Part shown: piece by piece, positions 1 to 7,707 of the stretch
How the letters are laid out: each line of letters opens with the position of its first letter
Position numbering within the stretch: the stretch's first letter is position 1
Assembly: GCF_001618425.1 (NCBI RefSeq)
Contig: NZ_BDCU01000040.1
Span: 124,001 to 188,000 of the forward strand
DNA: 64,000 bases
Source: Nocardia fusca NBRC 14340
GTDB taxonomy: Bacteria; Actinomycetota; Actinomycetes; Mycobacteriales; Mycobacteriaceae
Direction of reading: 5' to 3'
The notes under the pieces: model-generated
The model's input: the letters and a program-made list of their open reading frames with translations, nothing else
Databases searched by the model: none
What the model was told of the DNA's origin: nothing
Program-made: the position numbers and the translations under genes

Positions 1-592
1 GTCGCAGGGCCAGGGCTCCGGCGCGGCGGCAGGCGGTTTCGGTGTGCAGTCGCAGGATCAGGCTGTCCAGCTCGGGGTCGTTGCCGGTGGTGGCAGCGAC
101 TTCGACGAGCTGCGCCAGCAGATCGGTCGGGAGGGCACGGCGGTTGGAGCGGGTGCGTTTGGGCTTGGCCAGGCGGGCAGCGGGGTTATCGCGGGGATCG
201 ATGAGCCGGCTGTCCTCGGCCTGCCTGTACAGCTTGCGCAGCGCGTCGATGACGTGGCGTACGACTTCGTTTCCGCCGCGGTCGGAGCGGCGCACGACTC
301 GCTGGGCTCGGATCTGTTCACACAGCACCTGCAGATCCGCGGTGGTTGGTTCGTCGAGTCGCCGTTCACCCCAGCCGGGTTGAGCCAGGATTTTGTTCCA
401 ATATGTGCAGTAGTGCTCCCGGGTGCGGCCCGCGGGCATCCGGTCGATCGCGGCGGGGACGAAGTCGGCGAAGGTCGGTGCGGGACGCGCGGTCTCGGGC
501 GGTGCTCCGGTGCCGAGGTCGGCGACGGTGAGGCCGAAGCGTTCCATCATCATCTGCACGGCGGCGATATCGGCTTGGGTGCCGGTGGTCAT
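1..592 (-). CDS. Tyrosine recombinase (phage integrase family), C-terminus outside window
   Basis: Site-specific recombinase that would integrate or excise a mobile element. The reading frame runs from an ATG at 592 off the left edge, giving the first 197 residues. Residues about 35-135 look like the helical core-binding (SAM-like) domain, including a GRTREHYCTYWNKIL helix. The catalytic domain starts near 145, and the motif TACRRAGAL at about 187-194 contains the first active-site arginine of the R-K-H-R-Y set; the other four residues lie outside the window. It overlaps the upstream AbrB-like gene by ATGA, so the two are co-translated. The gene lies just inside the 3' end of a tRNA-Leu gene, the usual place for an element's integrase. 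Family assignment is firm; element type is unknown. Confidence 0.85.
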   Translation of the reverse strand, partial: MTTGTQADIAAVQMMMERFGLTVADLGTGAPPETARPAPTFADFVPAAIDRMPAGRTREHYCTYWNKILAQPGWGERRLDEPTTADLQVLCEQIRAQRVVRRSDRGGNEVVRHVIDALRKLYRQAEDSRLIDPRDNPAARLAKPKRTRSNRRALPTDLLAQLVEVAATTGNDPELDSLILRLHTETACRRAGALALR

Positions 593-1047
593 CGGGTTTC
601 TCCTTCGGCGAAGCGGCGGGCGAGGATGTCGTCGACGACGTCGGCGGGATAGACGACCAGCAGGGCCTGGTCGGGGTCGGCGGCGAGCAGGACCCGCTCG
701 CGGATGCGGATTCCGGCGGCGTGCCGGACAGCGGCCGGGATGGAGATGTGGCCGTATTTGGTGACGCCGCGGCGGCCGTGTCCGGGTCGGGTGATCAGGA
801 CCAGGCCGCCGGTGACGCGCCAGGACAGCAGGTCGCCGGGGTGCCAGTCGAGGGCGTCGACGATGGCTTTGTCGACGACGCGGCCGTTGGTGTCGACGGG
901 CCGGATGCTGTGCACGGCGCTCGATCGCACGGGTTGTTCGAGGGTCGCCATAGGCAGGGCGGGACCGGACGCGAAGACCGACGATTCGCCGATTCCGGGC
1001 CGGTCGGCGAAGGAGGGAAGCAGCGGCCGCAGTGTGTCATCGGTCAC
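589..1047 (-). CDS. AbrB/SpoVT-type DNA-binding protein with two swapped-hairpin domains
   Basis: Probable transcriptional regulator of the integrated element. From the chosen GTG the protein has 152 residues. Two AbrB-like segments can be seen: one around VDTNGRVVDKAIVDAL-GDLLSWRV (residues about 50-80) and one around YGHISIPAAVRHAAGI-VLLAAD (about 100-130). Tandem copies in one chain would let a monomer form the fold usually made by a dimer. The start is uncertain: GTG at 1047 follows a GGGGGTG stretch, while the ATG at 951 would remove 32 low-complexity residues. It ends in an ATGA overlap with the integrase, suggesting it controls integrase expression. It could also be the antitoxin-like half of a module, but no toxin is visible. 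Confidence 0.72.
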   Translation of the reverse strand: MTDDTLRPLLPSFADRPGIGESSVFASGPALPMATLEQPVRSSAVHSIRPVDTNGRVVDKAIVDALDWHPGDLLSWRVTGGLVLITRPGHGRRGVTKYGHISIPAAVRHAAGIRIRERVLLAADPDQALLVVYPADVVDDILARRFAEGETR

Positions 1048-1050
1048 AAT

Positions 1051-1073
1051 TTTCACCCCCGCTCGGGGTGAAA
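1051..1073. promoter_or_regulatory. Palindrome upstream of the AbrB-like gene
   Basis: Perfect inverted repeat TTTCACCCC - 5 nt - GGGGTGAAA. It lies between the tRNA-Leu 3' end and the AbrB-like gene, touching the proposed GTG start. It could be an operator for the AbrB-like protein, or a hairpin terminator for the tRNA transcript. No clear U-tract follows, which makes the operator reading slightly better. Confidence 0.45.
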
Positions 1074-1156
1074 CCGCAGGTCGCAGCGTTGAGCGGAAAA
1101 TGGGTGTCCAGGCAGTGCACGGACACGGTTTCTGGGGCACAAATGCAGCAAAAAAG

Positions 1157-1180
1157 TGTCCGGAGGGGGACTTGAACCCC
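1157..1180. other. Putative attachment-site core (3' end of tRNA-Leu)
   Basis: The 3' part of the tRNA (T-arm and acceptor strand) borders the recombinase gene, the arrangement seen where elements integrate into tRNA 3' ends and restore the gene. The second copy expected at the far end of the element is outside the window, so this is inference from position only. Confidence 0.3.
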
Positions 1181-1241
1181 CACGCCCTATAACGGGCACT
1201 AGCACCTCAAGCTAGCGCGTCTGCCATTCCGCCACCCGGAC
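1157..1241 (-). tRNA. tRNA-Leu (anticodon GAG)
   Basis: On the minus strand an 85-nt cloverleaf can be drawn: acceptor GTCCGGG pairing with TCCGGAC (one G-T), anticodon stem CTAGC/GCTAG around loop TTGAGGT with anticodon GAG, a long class II variable arm (TGCCCGTTATAGGGC), and a T-arm GTGGGGGTTCAAGTCCCCC. CCA is not encoded. A run of six T follows the gene. Its 3' end faces the integrase, so it is the likely attachment site of the element to the left. Confidence 0.95.
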
Positions 1242-1406
1242 CGGTGTGCTCAGCAAGAGTATCGGATCGCGCCACCGGGGCAAAATCGCGGGTGCCACCT
1301 GGGGTTATCCGCTCCATTGTCAGCGGGTGACGAATTCCGGTCCGGCTGCGACAGCGCGTGGGTAGATTGTGGTTCGCAGCGGAGCAGTCGCGGTGAGGAG
1401 CGCCAG

Positions 1407-2231
1407 GTGGGACAGGATGTCGCGGTCGTTATCGGGGTCGGGGGTATGGGGCGGGCCATCGCGCGCCGAGTGGGGGGTGGCCGGCGGCTGCTGATCGCCG
1501 ATTTCGACGAGGAGAATCTGGGCGCGGTGGTCGACGTGCTGGCCGGGGAGGGGCATGAGGTGCGCGGGCAGCATGTCGATGTCTCGGATGCCGGGTCGGT
1601 GGCGGCGCTGGCCACGGCCGCCGGCGAGGCGGGGCGGGTCACTCATATCGCGCACACCGCGGGGGTGTCGCCGACCCAGGCGGTGACGAAGGCCGTGCTG
1701 GAGGTGGATCTGCTGGGGACGGCGCTGGTGTTGGATGCTTTCGAGAGTGTGGTCGCCGAGGGCGGGGCGGGGGTGGTGATCGCGAGTATGTCGGCGTATA
1801 TGGCGCCGCTGCCCGACGATCAGGTCGCGGCGCTGGCGCATACGCCGGCGGCGGAGTTGCTGGCGTTGCCGTTCCTGGACCACGAGGCGCATCCGGGTAC
1901 CGCGTACGCGGTGGCGAAGCGGGGCAATGTGGCGCGGGTGCAGGCCGCGGCGGTCGCGTGGGGGCGGCGGGGTGCGCGGCTCAATTCGATCAGTCCGGGG
2001 GTGATCTCGACGCCGATGGGGCGGCAGGAGCTGGACGGTGAGTCGGGCGCGGCTATGCGGGCGATGGTCAACGCGTCGGCGACCGGGCGATTGGGGACGC
2101 CGGACGATATCGCGCATGCGGCGGTGTTCCTGCTGGACCCGGCGTCGAGTTTTATCTCGGGGGTCGATCTGCTGGTCGACGGTGGGACCGTGGCCGGGGT
2201 GCGGGCGCTGGCTTCCGGAAATCTGTCCTAG
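1407..2231 (+). CDS. Short-chain dehydrogenase/reductase
   Basis: NAD(P)-dependent oxidoreductase of 274 residues with unknown substrate. The GTG at 1407 is preceded by AGGAG at proper spacing, which fixes the start. The N-terminal nucleotide loop reads GVGGMG instead of the usual TGxxxGxG. A catalytic Ser lies in VVIASMSAY and the YxxxK pair in YAVAKRGNVARV; the C-terminus has the SDR signature SGVDLLVDGG. The segment between Ser and Tyr contains an insert (residues about 135-160). It is followed 110 nt later by a hydroxyacid dehydrogenase on the same strand. Family assignment is certain; substrate is not. Confidence 0.9.
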   Translation: MGQDVAVVIGVGGMGRAIARRVGGGRRLLIADFDEENLGAVVDVLAGEGHEVRGQHVDVSDAGSVAALATAAGEAGRVTHIAHTAGVSPTQAVTKAVLEVDLLGTALVLDAFESVVAEGGAGVVIASMSAYMAPLPDDQVAALAHTPAAELLALPFLDHEAHPGTAYAVAKRGNVARVQAAAVAWGRRGARLNSISPGVISTPMGRQELDGESGAAMRAMVNASATGRLGTPDDIAHAAVFLLDPASSFISGVDLLVDGGTVAGVRALASGNLS

Positions 2232-2340
2232 CGGCCCGGTCCGCATCCAGGGTCTCGGTCCGGGTGAGGGGAATTGTTGACGACGCCCGCGGCTGCGGAT
2301 GATGATGCGGCCATCAGCCCCGACGTCCCGGAAGTGAACT

Positions 2341-3267
2341 GTGCCGCACACCAGAGTCCCCGCCATCCACCTGGGTCCGGAATACGACCCCGCCCTCGCC
2401 CGGGGAATCGAGGCGGGTGGCGGCCGGCTGGTGCCGTTGGAAGATGCCGAGGCGGTGGTGTGGAAGGGCGGGCCGGATTCCTTCCCCGAACGGTTACCGG
2501 ATGCGGTGCGGTGGGTGCAGTTGCCGAGCGCGGGGATCGAACGGTGGTTCGCCGCGGGCCTCATCGACGACGACCGCGTCTGGACCTCGGCGGCCGGTGC
2601 CTATGCGCCGAGTGTGGCCGAGCACGCGGTGTTGCTGCTCCTGGCGGGGGTGCGGGGGCTGGGTGAACAGGCGCGTTCGACCTCGTGGCGCAAGGCCGAG
2701 TTCGAGACCCGGGTGGGGACGCTGCACGGGGCCACTGTCGCCATCATCGGCTGCGGGGGTATCGGCCGGGCGATGATCCCGCTGTTCCGCGCGTTCGGGG
2801 CACAGGTGCTGGCCTCCACCCGTTCCGGGACGCCGGTACCGGGGGCGGTCGAAACGGTGGACGCGAGCAGGAACGCCGAACTCTTCTCGCGCGCGGACCA
2901 TATCGTGATCGCGGCACCGGCGACGGCCGATACCGCGCACCTCGTCGACGCCGACGCGTTGGCCCGGATGAAACCGGCGGCCTGGATCGTGAACATCGCC
3001 CGGGGATCGCTGATCGATACCGATGCGCTGGTGCGGGCGCTGCGCGAGGAGACCATCGGGGGCGCGGCCCTGGATGTGACGGATCCGGAACCGCTGCCGG
3101 ACGGACATCCGCTGTGGTCGCTGCCCAATGCGGTGATCACCCCGCATCTGGCGAATCCGTCGGGCGGTCTGCCCGGCCTGCTGGCCGAGCATGTGCGAGC
3201 GAATGTCGAGCGGTTCGCGGCGGGCGAACCGCTGCTGGCCCTCATCGATACCGAACGCGGTTACTGA
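2341..3267 (+). CDS. D-isomer-specific 2-hydroxyacid dehydrogenase
   Basis: 308-residue NAD-dependent dehydrogenase interconverting a 2-keto acid and a D-2-hydroxy acid. The coenzyme domain shows GCGGIGRAM at about residues 138-146. The catalytic set is present: Arg in NIARGSLID, Glu in DVTDPEPLPDGHP, and His in ITPHLANPS. Starts at GTG with GGAAG upstream. The short N-terminal substrate domain resembles glyoxylate/hydroxypyruvate reductase relatives. It faces a convergent nitroreductase gene 33 nt downstream. A second member of this superfamily sits at 47.9 kb in a catabolic operon; this copy stands alone. Confidence 0.88.
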   Translation: MPHTRVPAIHLGPEYDPALARGIEAGGGRLVPLEDAEAVVWKGGPDSFPERLPDAVRWVQLPSAGIERWFAAGLIDDDRVWTSAAGAYAPSVAEHAVLLLLAGVRGLGEQARSTSWRKAEFETRVGTLHGATVAIIGCGGIGRAMIPLFRAFGAQVLASTRSGTPVPGAVETVDASRNAELFSRADHIVIAAPATADTAHLVDADALARMKPAAWIVNIARGSLIDTDALVRALREETIGGAALDVTDPEPLPDGHPLWSLPNAVITPHLANPSGGLPGLLAEHVRANVERFAAGEPLLALIDTERGY

Positions 3268-3300
3268 CGGGGCGGAAAATGCCCGTGCGACCCCTGTGGT

Positions 3301-4269
3301 TCAGACTTCGAGTATCTCGTCGATCGGGCGCCGCGGGGTATCGGCCAGCGGGGCGGAGCCGCGGGAACTCCATCCGACCCGCACCATGGACTGGGGGTAC
3401 GCGCAGTCGTGGAGTAGGCCGGTCCGGATCTCCTGCCGTGCGTCCGGTACGCCGAGAGGTTCGGTCTGCACGCTGGTGGCCAGGCCCAGTTCGGTCGCGG
3501 TCAGCAGAAGCGCGCTCGTCGCCTCCCCCGCCCGCAGCTGGGCCCGCCGGTCGTCGCGGGTGGTGCCGACGACGAGCCATTTCGCGGCGTCCGGCTGGTT
3601 CGCCGGATCGAGCAGGGCGGGGTCGGCGAATGTGCGCACCGGGATCTCGCCGGCCGGGCGCGCCGCGGGAGCGTTCCGGGACGGCACACCGTCGGTGAAC
3701 CGGTCACGTCCACTCCACCGGGCGATCTCTTCCTGGTACAGCCGGTCGGTGGCATGCGCGGCGACCGCGTGCTGCATGGGGACCGCGAGACAGGGCAGCA
3801 GGGTGTCGGGAACCTGCCGGACGGCGGCGCCGCGGGCCGATACCTGCGCGGCCAGCGACCGCAGATAGCGGGCGGGGATCGGCTTGGGCAGGTAGTGGCG
3901 GCGGTCGGTGCGGCGCAGCAGGATGGCCGCGGCCAGTTCGATATCTGCGTCGGTGGGCGGCCGGCGCGTGGTCTGGATCGTGGCGAGGTGGTCGGGATCG
4001 TGGGGGTCCGGGCAGTAGTCCACGGTGGAAGCCCAGCCGAGCGCTGCCAGCGCGGCGCGCATATGGTGCAGCACGGCACCACAGCTGACGACGAGCGAGC
4101 GCAGCGAGGGATCGGTGACGATCAACTGCCGGCCGGTATCGGCGAAGAGTCGGATACCGGAGTCGGCGGACCGCCAGAGCCAGGGTTGGGTGTTGTGCAC
4201 GGACGGTGCTCGGACTGCCAGGCCGAGGGCGAGATCGGTGGCCTCACGATCCGGGATCGTGGCGGACAT
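3301..4269 (-). CDS. Acg-type nitroreductase-fold flavoprotein
   Basis: 322-residue protein of the Acg/Rv2032 group, double-length nitroreductase-fold proteins that bind FMN but are thought to store flavin rather than reduce nitro compounds. Supporting motifs are APSVHNTQPW near residue 20, LRRTDRRHY near 145, and GEATSALLLTATELGLATS near 245. In mycobacteria the group is tied to dormancy and redox stress. I looked for a DosR box upstream and saw none. Its 5' end diverges from the DoxX-repeat gene across a 486-bp spacer. Confidence 0.85.
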   Translation of the reverse strand: MSATIPDREATDLALGLAVRAPSVHNTQPWLWRSADSGIRLFADTGRQLIVTDPSLRSLVVSCGAVLHHMRAALAALGWASTVDYCPDPHDPDHLATIQTTRRPPTDADIELAAAILLRRTDRRHYLPKPIPARYLRSLAAQVSARGAAVRQVPDTLLPCLAVPMQHAVAAHATDRLYQEEIARWSGRDRFTDGVPSRNAPAARPAGEIPVRTFADPALLDPANQPDAAKWLVVGTTRDDRRAQLRAGEATSALLLTATELGLATSVQTEPLGVPDARQEIRTGLLHDCAYPQSMVRVGWSSRGSAPLADTPRRPIDEILEV

Positions 4270-4652
4270 TGTATTTCGTCCTTCCGATGACAGGCGATGT
4301 GCAGATTCTCCGGCTCGTACGACTGCCGGGTGGTCGCGGAGAGCGCGACCCCGCCACCGCGGCTCCGCGGCGCGGAGGCCGGGCGCCTGCGGTGGGGATT
4401 CCCTGGAACCGAGAGTAGACAGTGGGCAGCCCGGCGGTACAGCCGTCGGCGCGATATTTGCCGGAGGATATCCGAACCGGCGGCGCGGCGCGGCGGCGAA
4501 TCGTGCACGGAGCGAGATGATTCGATTCCCGACCTGGTGGTGGCGATTGGTCCGATCGATCCGATGTGATCCTGGTCATACTATAGAGGGGTTACCGGAT
4601 ATTCGCTCCCCCGTCCCGACGCCGGTCCGGGCGGACACGTTGCGTCCGGTTC
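4270..4652. other. Divergent intergenic region, no gene seen
   Basis: Spacer between the nitroreductase and the DoxX-repeat gene. No open frame here has plausible protein character. A sequence TACTATAG at about 4578 resembles a -10 element but lacks a good -35. The rest is GC-rich and unremarkable. Confidence 0.5.
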
Positions 4653-4678
4653 TGTTTCCCGGCCCGGAAGCCGGGTAG
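4653..4678 (+). promoter_or_regulatory. SigF/SigB-type promoter for the DoxX-repeat gene
   Basis: TGTTT, then exactly 15 bp, then GGGTAG, 77 bp before the ATG at 4756. The form matches general-stress sigma promoters of actinobacteria (GTTT-N15-GGGTA). Confidence 0.55.
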
Positions 4679-4755
4679 ATCGGCAGTACTCTGGCCTACT
4701 ACCCCTGGTGACCAGCTGTGACAGATGCGAAACACCGAAGAAAGGGATGCACATC

Positions 4756-5853
4756 ATGCTGCTACGCCGGTTCGCCCGCCCCCTGCTGGCGAGTGCGTTC
4801 GTCGTCAACGGAGTCGAAACACTGATGCATCCGGAATCACGGGTGAAGGAAGCGTCGACTCTGGTCCACAAGGGGAAGGAATCGCTGCCGTCCGATATCG
4901 CGGGCAACCTGCCCGCCGACCCCAGCACCCTGGTGCGGGTGACCGCGGCCGTACAGATCGCCGGAGGCGCCCTGCTGGCACTGGGCAAGGCACCACGCCC
5001 GGCGGCGCTGGCGCTGGCGGCGACCGTGGTTCCGGCGACGGTGACCGAGCAGAACTTCTGGGCCGAGAACGACCCCGAGCGCCGCGCGGCCAAACGGACG
5101 GCATTCCTCAAGGACGTGAGCCTGCTCGGGGGCCTGATGATCGCGGCATCGGATACCGCGGGTAAACCCTCGCTGGGCTGGCGGGGACGCCGCGCCGCCC
5201 GCCGGGCGGCCGCCACCGTCGGCGGTGCGCTGCCGGTGGGTTCGTCGGCCCGTAACGGCACGGGCGAGGCCGTCCGGCAGCAACTGCACCAGGCCACCGA
5301 CCGGGGGCGGGACCTGGTGGGTTCCGCGGCCGACCGTGGAGCGGAGCTGGCCGAGATCGCCCAGCAGCGGGGTCCGGTGTGGGCGGACACCGCCAAGAAG
5401 CGGGGCGCCGACTGGGCCGATATCGCGAAGCATCGCAGTGCCGAGCTGGCCGAAACCGCCCAGACCCGTGGTCCCGAATGGGCCGCGGTCGCGAAGAGCC
5501 GGGCCGCCGAACTCGCCGACTACACCAAACACCGCGGCGGCGAACTCGCCGAGACGGCGCAGCACCGGGGGCCGGAGTGGGCGGAAGCGGCCAAGAACCG
5601 CGCCGCCGAACTCGCCGACTACACCAAACACCGCGGCAGCGAACTCGCCGAAACAGCCCAGCACCGCGGCCCCGAATGGGCCGAAGCGGCCAAGAACCGC
5701 GCCGCCGAACTCGCCGACTACACCAAACACCGCAGTGGCGAACTCGGCGCCTCGGCCAAGGCGCAGCGCGCCCAGCTGGCCAAGGCGAAGGCGAAGGCCG
5801 ACAAAGCCAAGGCGAAGGCCAAGAAGAAGGCCGCGAAATCCAAATTCCGCTGA
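4756..5853 (+). CDS. DoxX-family membrane protein with fourteen 11-residue helical repeats and a Lys/Ala tail
   Basis: 365 residues in three parts. Residues 1-150 are a DoxX-like membrane domain (RFARPLLASAFVVNGVETL; later VQIAGGALLALG and ALALAATVVPATV). Positions 5272-5733 encode fourteen uninterrupted 11-residue units ending in Arg, such as GPEWAEAAKNR, AAELADYTKHR and GSELAETAQHR. The last 25 residues are almost pure Lys/Ala. An 11-residue period makes a slightly right-handed amphipathic helix, as in LEA proteins and apolipoproteins, so the tail may lie on membranes; the basic end could touch nucleic acid or acidic lipid. ATG 4756 is chosen because AAAGGG is 9 nt upstream; two earlier ATGs fit worse. 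It is monocistronic with a stress-type promoter. Function is unknown. Confidence 0.85.
   Translation: MLLRRFARPLLASAFVVNGVETLMHPESRVKEASTLVHKGKESLPSDIAGNLPADPSTLVRVTAAVQIAGGALLALGKAPRPAALALAATVVPATVTEQNFWAENDPERRAAKRTAFLKDVSLLGGLMIAASDTAGKPSLGWRGRRAARRAAATVGGALPVGSSARNGTGEAVRQQLHQATDRGRDLVGSAADRGAELAEIAQQRGPVWADTAKKRGADWADIAKHRSAELAETAQTRGPEWAAVAKSRAAELADYTKHRGGELAETAQHRGPEWAEAAKNRAAELADYTKHRGSELAETAQHRGPEWAEAAKNRAAELADYTKHRSGELGASAKAQRAQLAKAKAKADKAKAKAKKKAAKSKFR
5470..5748 (+). repeat. 99-bp near-identical tandem repeats inside the DoxX gene
   Basis: Copies start at 5470, 5569 and 5668 (the last partial). Each encodes three 11-residue units. Near-identity at DNA level points to recent duplication, so copy number may vary between strains. 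Confidence 0.9.
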
Positions 5854-5867
5854 GTACGCGGCGGATA

Positions 5868-5903
5868 CGACGATGCCCGGGCCGTGCGGTCCGGGCATCG
5901 TCG
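5868..5903. terminator. Bidirectional hairpin terminator
   Basis: Perfect 13-bp stem (CGACGATGCCCGG with its complement) and a 10-nt loop, between the convergent ends of the DoxX-repeat gene and the photolyase. No U-tract, as is common in actinobacteria. Confidence 0.75.
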
Positions 5904-5905
5904 CG

Positions 5906-7222
5906 TCACATCCCGGGAAACTCCAGGATCGGCGCCGGATAGTCCGTGTCGAGCCGCCACGGCCGGTGGATCGCCCTGCCTTCGATATCGGCGAGTTCGG
6001 GGACCCAGCGGCGCACGTAGTCGCCGTGCGGGTCGTAGCGGTCGGCCTGGCGCAGCGGATTGAGTACCCGGTTCGGGCGGGTGTCGTTTCCGGTCCCGGC
6101 GACCCATTGCCAGTTGAGCTGATTGTTCGCCAGGTCCGCGTCGACCAGCCAGTACAGGAAGTGCCGCGCGCCGGCCCGCCAGTCCACCCGCAGCGATTTG
6201 GCGAGAAAGCTCGCGGTGATCAGGCGGGCGCGATTGTGCATCCAGCCCTGTGCGCGCAATTGCCGCATCCCGGCGTCCACGATCGGGATACCGGTGTGTC
6301 CCTCGCGCCAGGCTGCGAGCGCCTGCTCGTCTTCGCGCCAGCGGATATCCCGCGCGCGATAGTCGGCCCATGCCGCGCCGGGCCGGGCGGCCAGGACCTG
6401 GTGGTGGAAGTCCCGCCAGGCCACCTGCCGGACGAACGCGGCGGCGCCCTCGGTGGAATCACCGGCGCGGCGAACCACCTCCCCCGGCGAGAGACAGCCG
6501 AAATGTAGGTACGGGGACAGCCGTGAGGTGGTGTCGGCGGCCAGATCGTCGCCGCCGGACGCGTAGCCGTCGAGGCTGCGGGAAAGCCAGTCCCGCAGGA
6601 TTTTCCGGCCCGTGGTCTCGCCGCCGACCGACAGTTCGGGCGAGCGTTCGCCCGCTCCGAGCTCGCCCGGCTCCGGGAGCGACCCGGCGGCGATCTCCGG
6701 CAGCTCGAGGCGGCGCGGCGCGCGCAGCGGCGCCCGGTGCCGGTCGCTGGTCCAGCGCCGCAGATAGGGCGTGAACACGGCGAAGTGATCATTGCCGGCG
6801 GGGACCAGATCTCCCGGCGGCACGACGGTCAGCGAGGCCGTGTGGACCCGCAGCCCACGACCGTCGCGGGCCAGGCGATCCCGCAGCCGCCGCTCCCGGA
6901 GGCGGCTGTAGGCGCTGACATCGGCGGCGATATGGACGACCGGCGCGCCCGCCGTCTCCGCCACCCGCGCCACCTCTTCGGCGACGTCTCCGGCGCGGAT
7001 GACGAGCCGGCCGCCGAGCGCACGGAGTTCGTCGTCGAGTTCGCGCAGGGCGGCCGCCAGGAAATGCGCGCGATTGGGTGGGCAGGAACGACCGGACACG
7101 ATGGCTTCGTCGAGAACGAAAAGCGGGACCACCGTCGCGGCCTCCCGGTGCGCCGCCGTGAGCACCGGGTTGTCCCGCACCCGCAGGTCGCGGGTGAACA
7201 GGGCGACCGCGGCTGCGGTCAC
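5906..7222 (-). CDS. phr: Deoxyribodipyrimidine photolyase
   Basis: 438-residue light-dependent DNA repair enzyme that splits UV-induced cyclobutane pyrimidine dimers using FAD. The N-terminal antenna domain begins AAVALFTRDLRVRDNP. The C-terminal FAD domain carries the family signatures TGIPIVDAGMRQL, GWMHNRARL, and NNQLNWQWVAGTGND (residues about 325-385). The GTG start overlaps the VOC stop as GTGA, so the two genes form a unit. The unit's stress-type promoter at 7626-7651 fits known SigB/SigF control of photolyase in other actinobacteria. It resembles class I CPD photolyases more than (6-4) enzymes. Confidence 0.95.
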   Translation of the reverse strand: MTAAAVALFTRDLRVRDNPVLTAAHREAATVVPLFVLDEAIVSGRSCPPNRAHFLAAALRELDDELRALGGRLVIRAGDVAEEVARVAETAGAPVVHIAADVSAYSRLRERRLRDRLARDGRGLRVHTASLTVVPPGDLVPAGNDHFAVFTPYLRRWTSDRHRAPLRAPRRLELPEIAAGSLPEPGELGAGERSPELSVGGETTGRKILRDWLSRSLDGYASGGDDLAADTTSRLSPYLHFGCLSPGEVVRRAGDSTEGAAAFVRQVAWRDFHHQVLAARPGAAWADYRARDIRWREDEQALAAWREGHTGIPIVDAGMRQLRAQGWMHNRARLITASFLAKSLRVDWRAGARHFLYWLVDADLANNQLNWQWVAGTGNDTRPNRVLNPLRQADRYDPHGDYVRRWVPELADIEGRAIHRPWRLDTDYPAPILEFPGM

Positions 7223-7590
7223 GTGAACCAGACCAGGCAGAACGTATGCCCGACCGGGTCGGTGTAGACCCGGAATGTCTCTTCCGCGTGGACGAAGGTG
7301 GCACCGAGCGCCAGGACTGCCGGTTCGGCGACCTCCACATCGCTGACCAGCACATCGAAGTGGACCTGCTGCGAACCGGCCGGATCGGGGAACCGGGGCG
7401 GCCGGTACTCCGGCGACAACTGGAACGCCAGGCGCCGGCCCTGCGGGTCGACCATGGCGACCCAGGTGTCGTCGCTTTCCGCACGCACCACTTCCCCACC
7501 GAGCAATCCGAGATAGAACTCGGACAGCTTCCACGGATCCGGGCAGTCCAGTACTACCGTCCGCAATCCCTCTACCCCGTCGGCCGCCAT
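7219..7590 (-). CDS. VOC-family (glyoxalase-like) protein
   Basis: 123-residue single-domain member of the vicinal oxygen chelate superfamily. Typical elements are TVVLDCPDPWKLSEFYLGLLGG at the start (paired beta-alpha-beta unit), VHFDVLVSDVEVAEPAVLALGA in the middle, and YTDPVGHTFCLVW at the end. Start at ATG 7590 is fixed by GGAAGGAGGG upstream. It is translationally coupled to photolyase. Its substrate cannot be told; members include glyoxalases and resistance proteins. Confidence 0.85.
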   Translation of the reverse strand: MAADGVEGLRTVVLDCPDPWKLSEFYLGLLGGEVVRAESDDTWVAMVDPQGRRLAFQLSPEYRPPRFPDPAGSQQVHFDVLVSDVEVAEPAVLALGATFVHAEETFRVYTDPVGHTFCLVWFT

Positions 7591-7625
7591 GGATCGGCCC
7601 TCCTTCCGCATGTCGTACCGGTCGC

Positions 7626-7651
7626 GTACCCGGGCCCTCGTCCGGGAAACC
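7626..7651 (-). promoter_or_regulatory. SigF/SigB-type promoter for VOC-phr
   Basis: On the minus strand GGTTT, 15 bp, GGGTAC, ending 35 bp before the VOC start. This is the closest match in the window to the mycobacterial SigF consensus. It separates VOC-phr from the metal-transport operon upstream. Confidence 0.65.
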
Positions 7652-7707
7652 GGCACGCACTGCGCGCCGAGTGTAGGGCGGGGCCCCGGAGCCGGAGGGG
7701 ATGCGCG

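Noticed and set aside
1340-1365. SigF-like promoter before the first SDR (GGGTAG at 1360)
   Set aside because: The -35 position reads GTCCG, which does not fit the set.
1320-2564. Long minus-strand frame (414 codons)
   Set aside because: Antisense to the SDR and hydroxyacid dehydrogenase; composition is dominated by Arg, His and Pro with no motif.
4270-4652. DosR box upstream of the Acg-type nitroreductase
   Set aside because: No sequence close to TTSGGGACTNNAGTCCCSAA was found by eye.
5470-5748. CRISPR-like array
   Set aside because: The repeats are contiguous, coding and without unique spacers; no cas genes are in the window.
4837-5898. Minus-strand frame with GVVGEFGGAVLGRF-type repeats
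   Set aside because: It is only the reverse reading of the 11-residue repeat in the DoxX gene.
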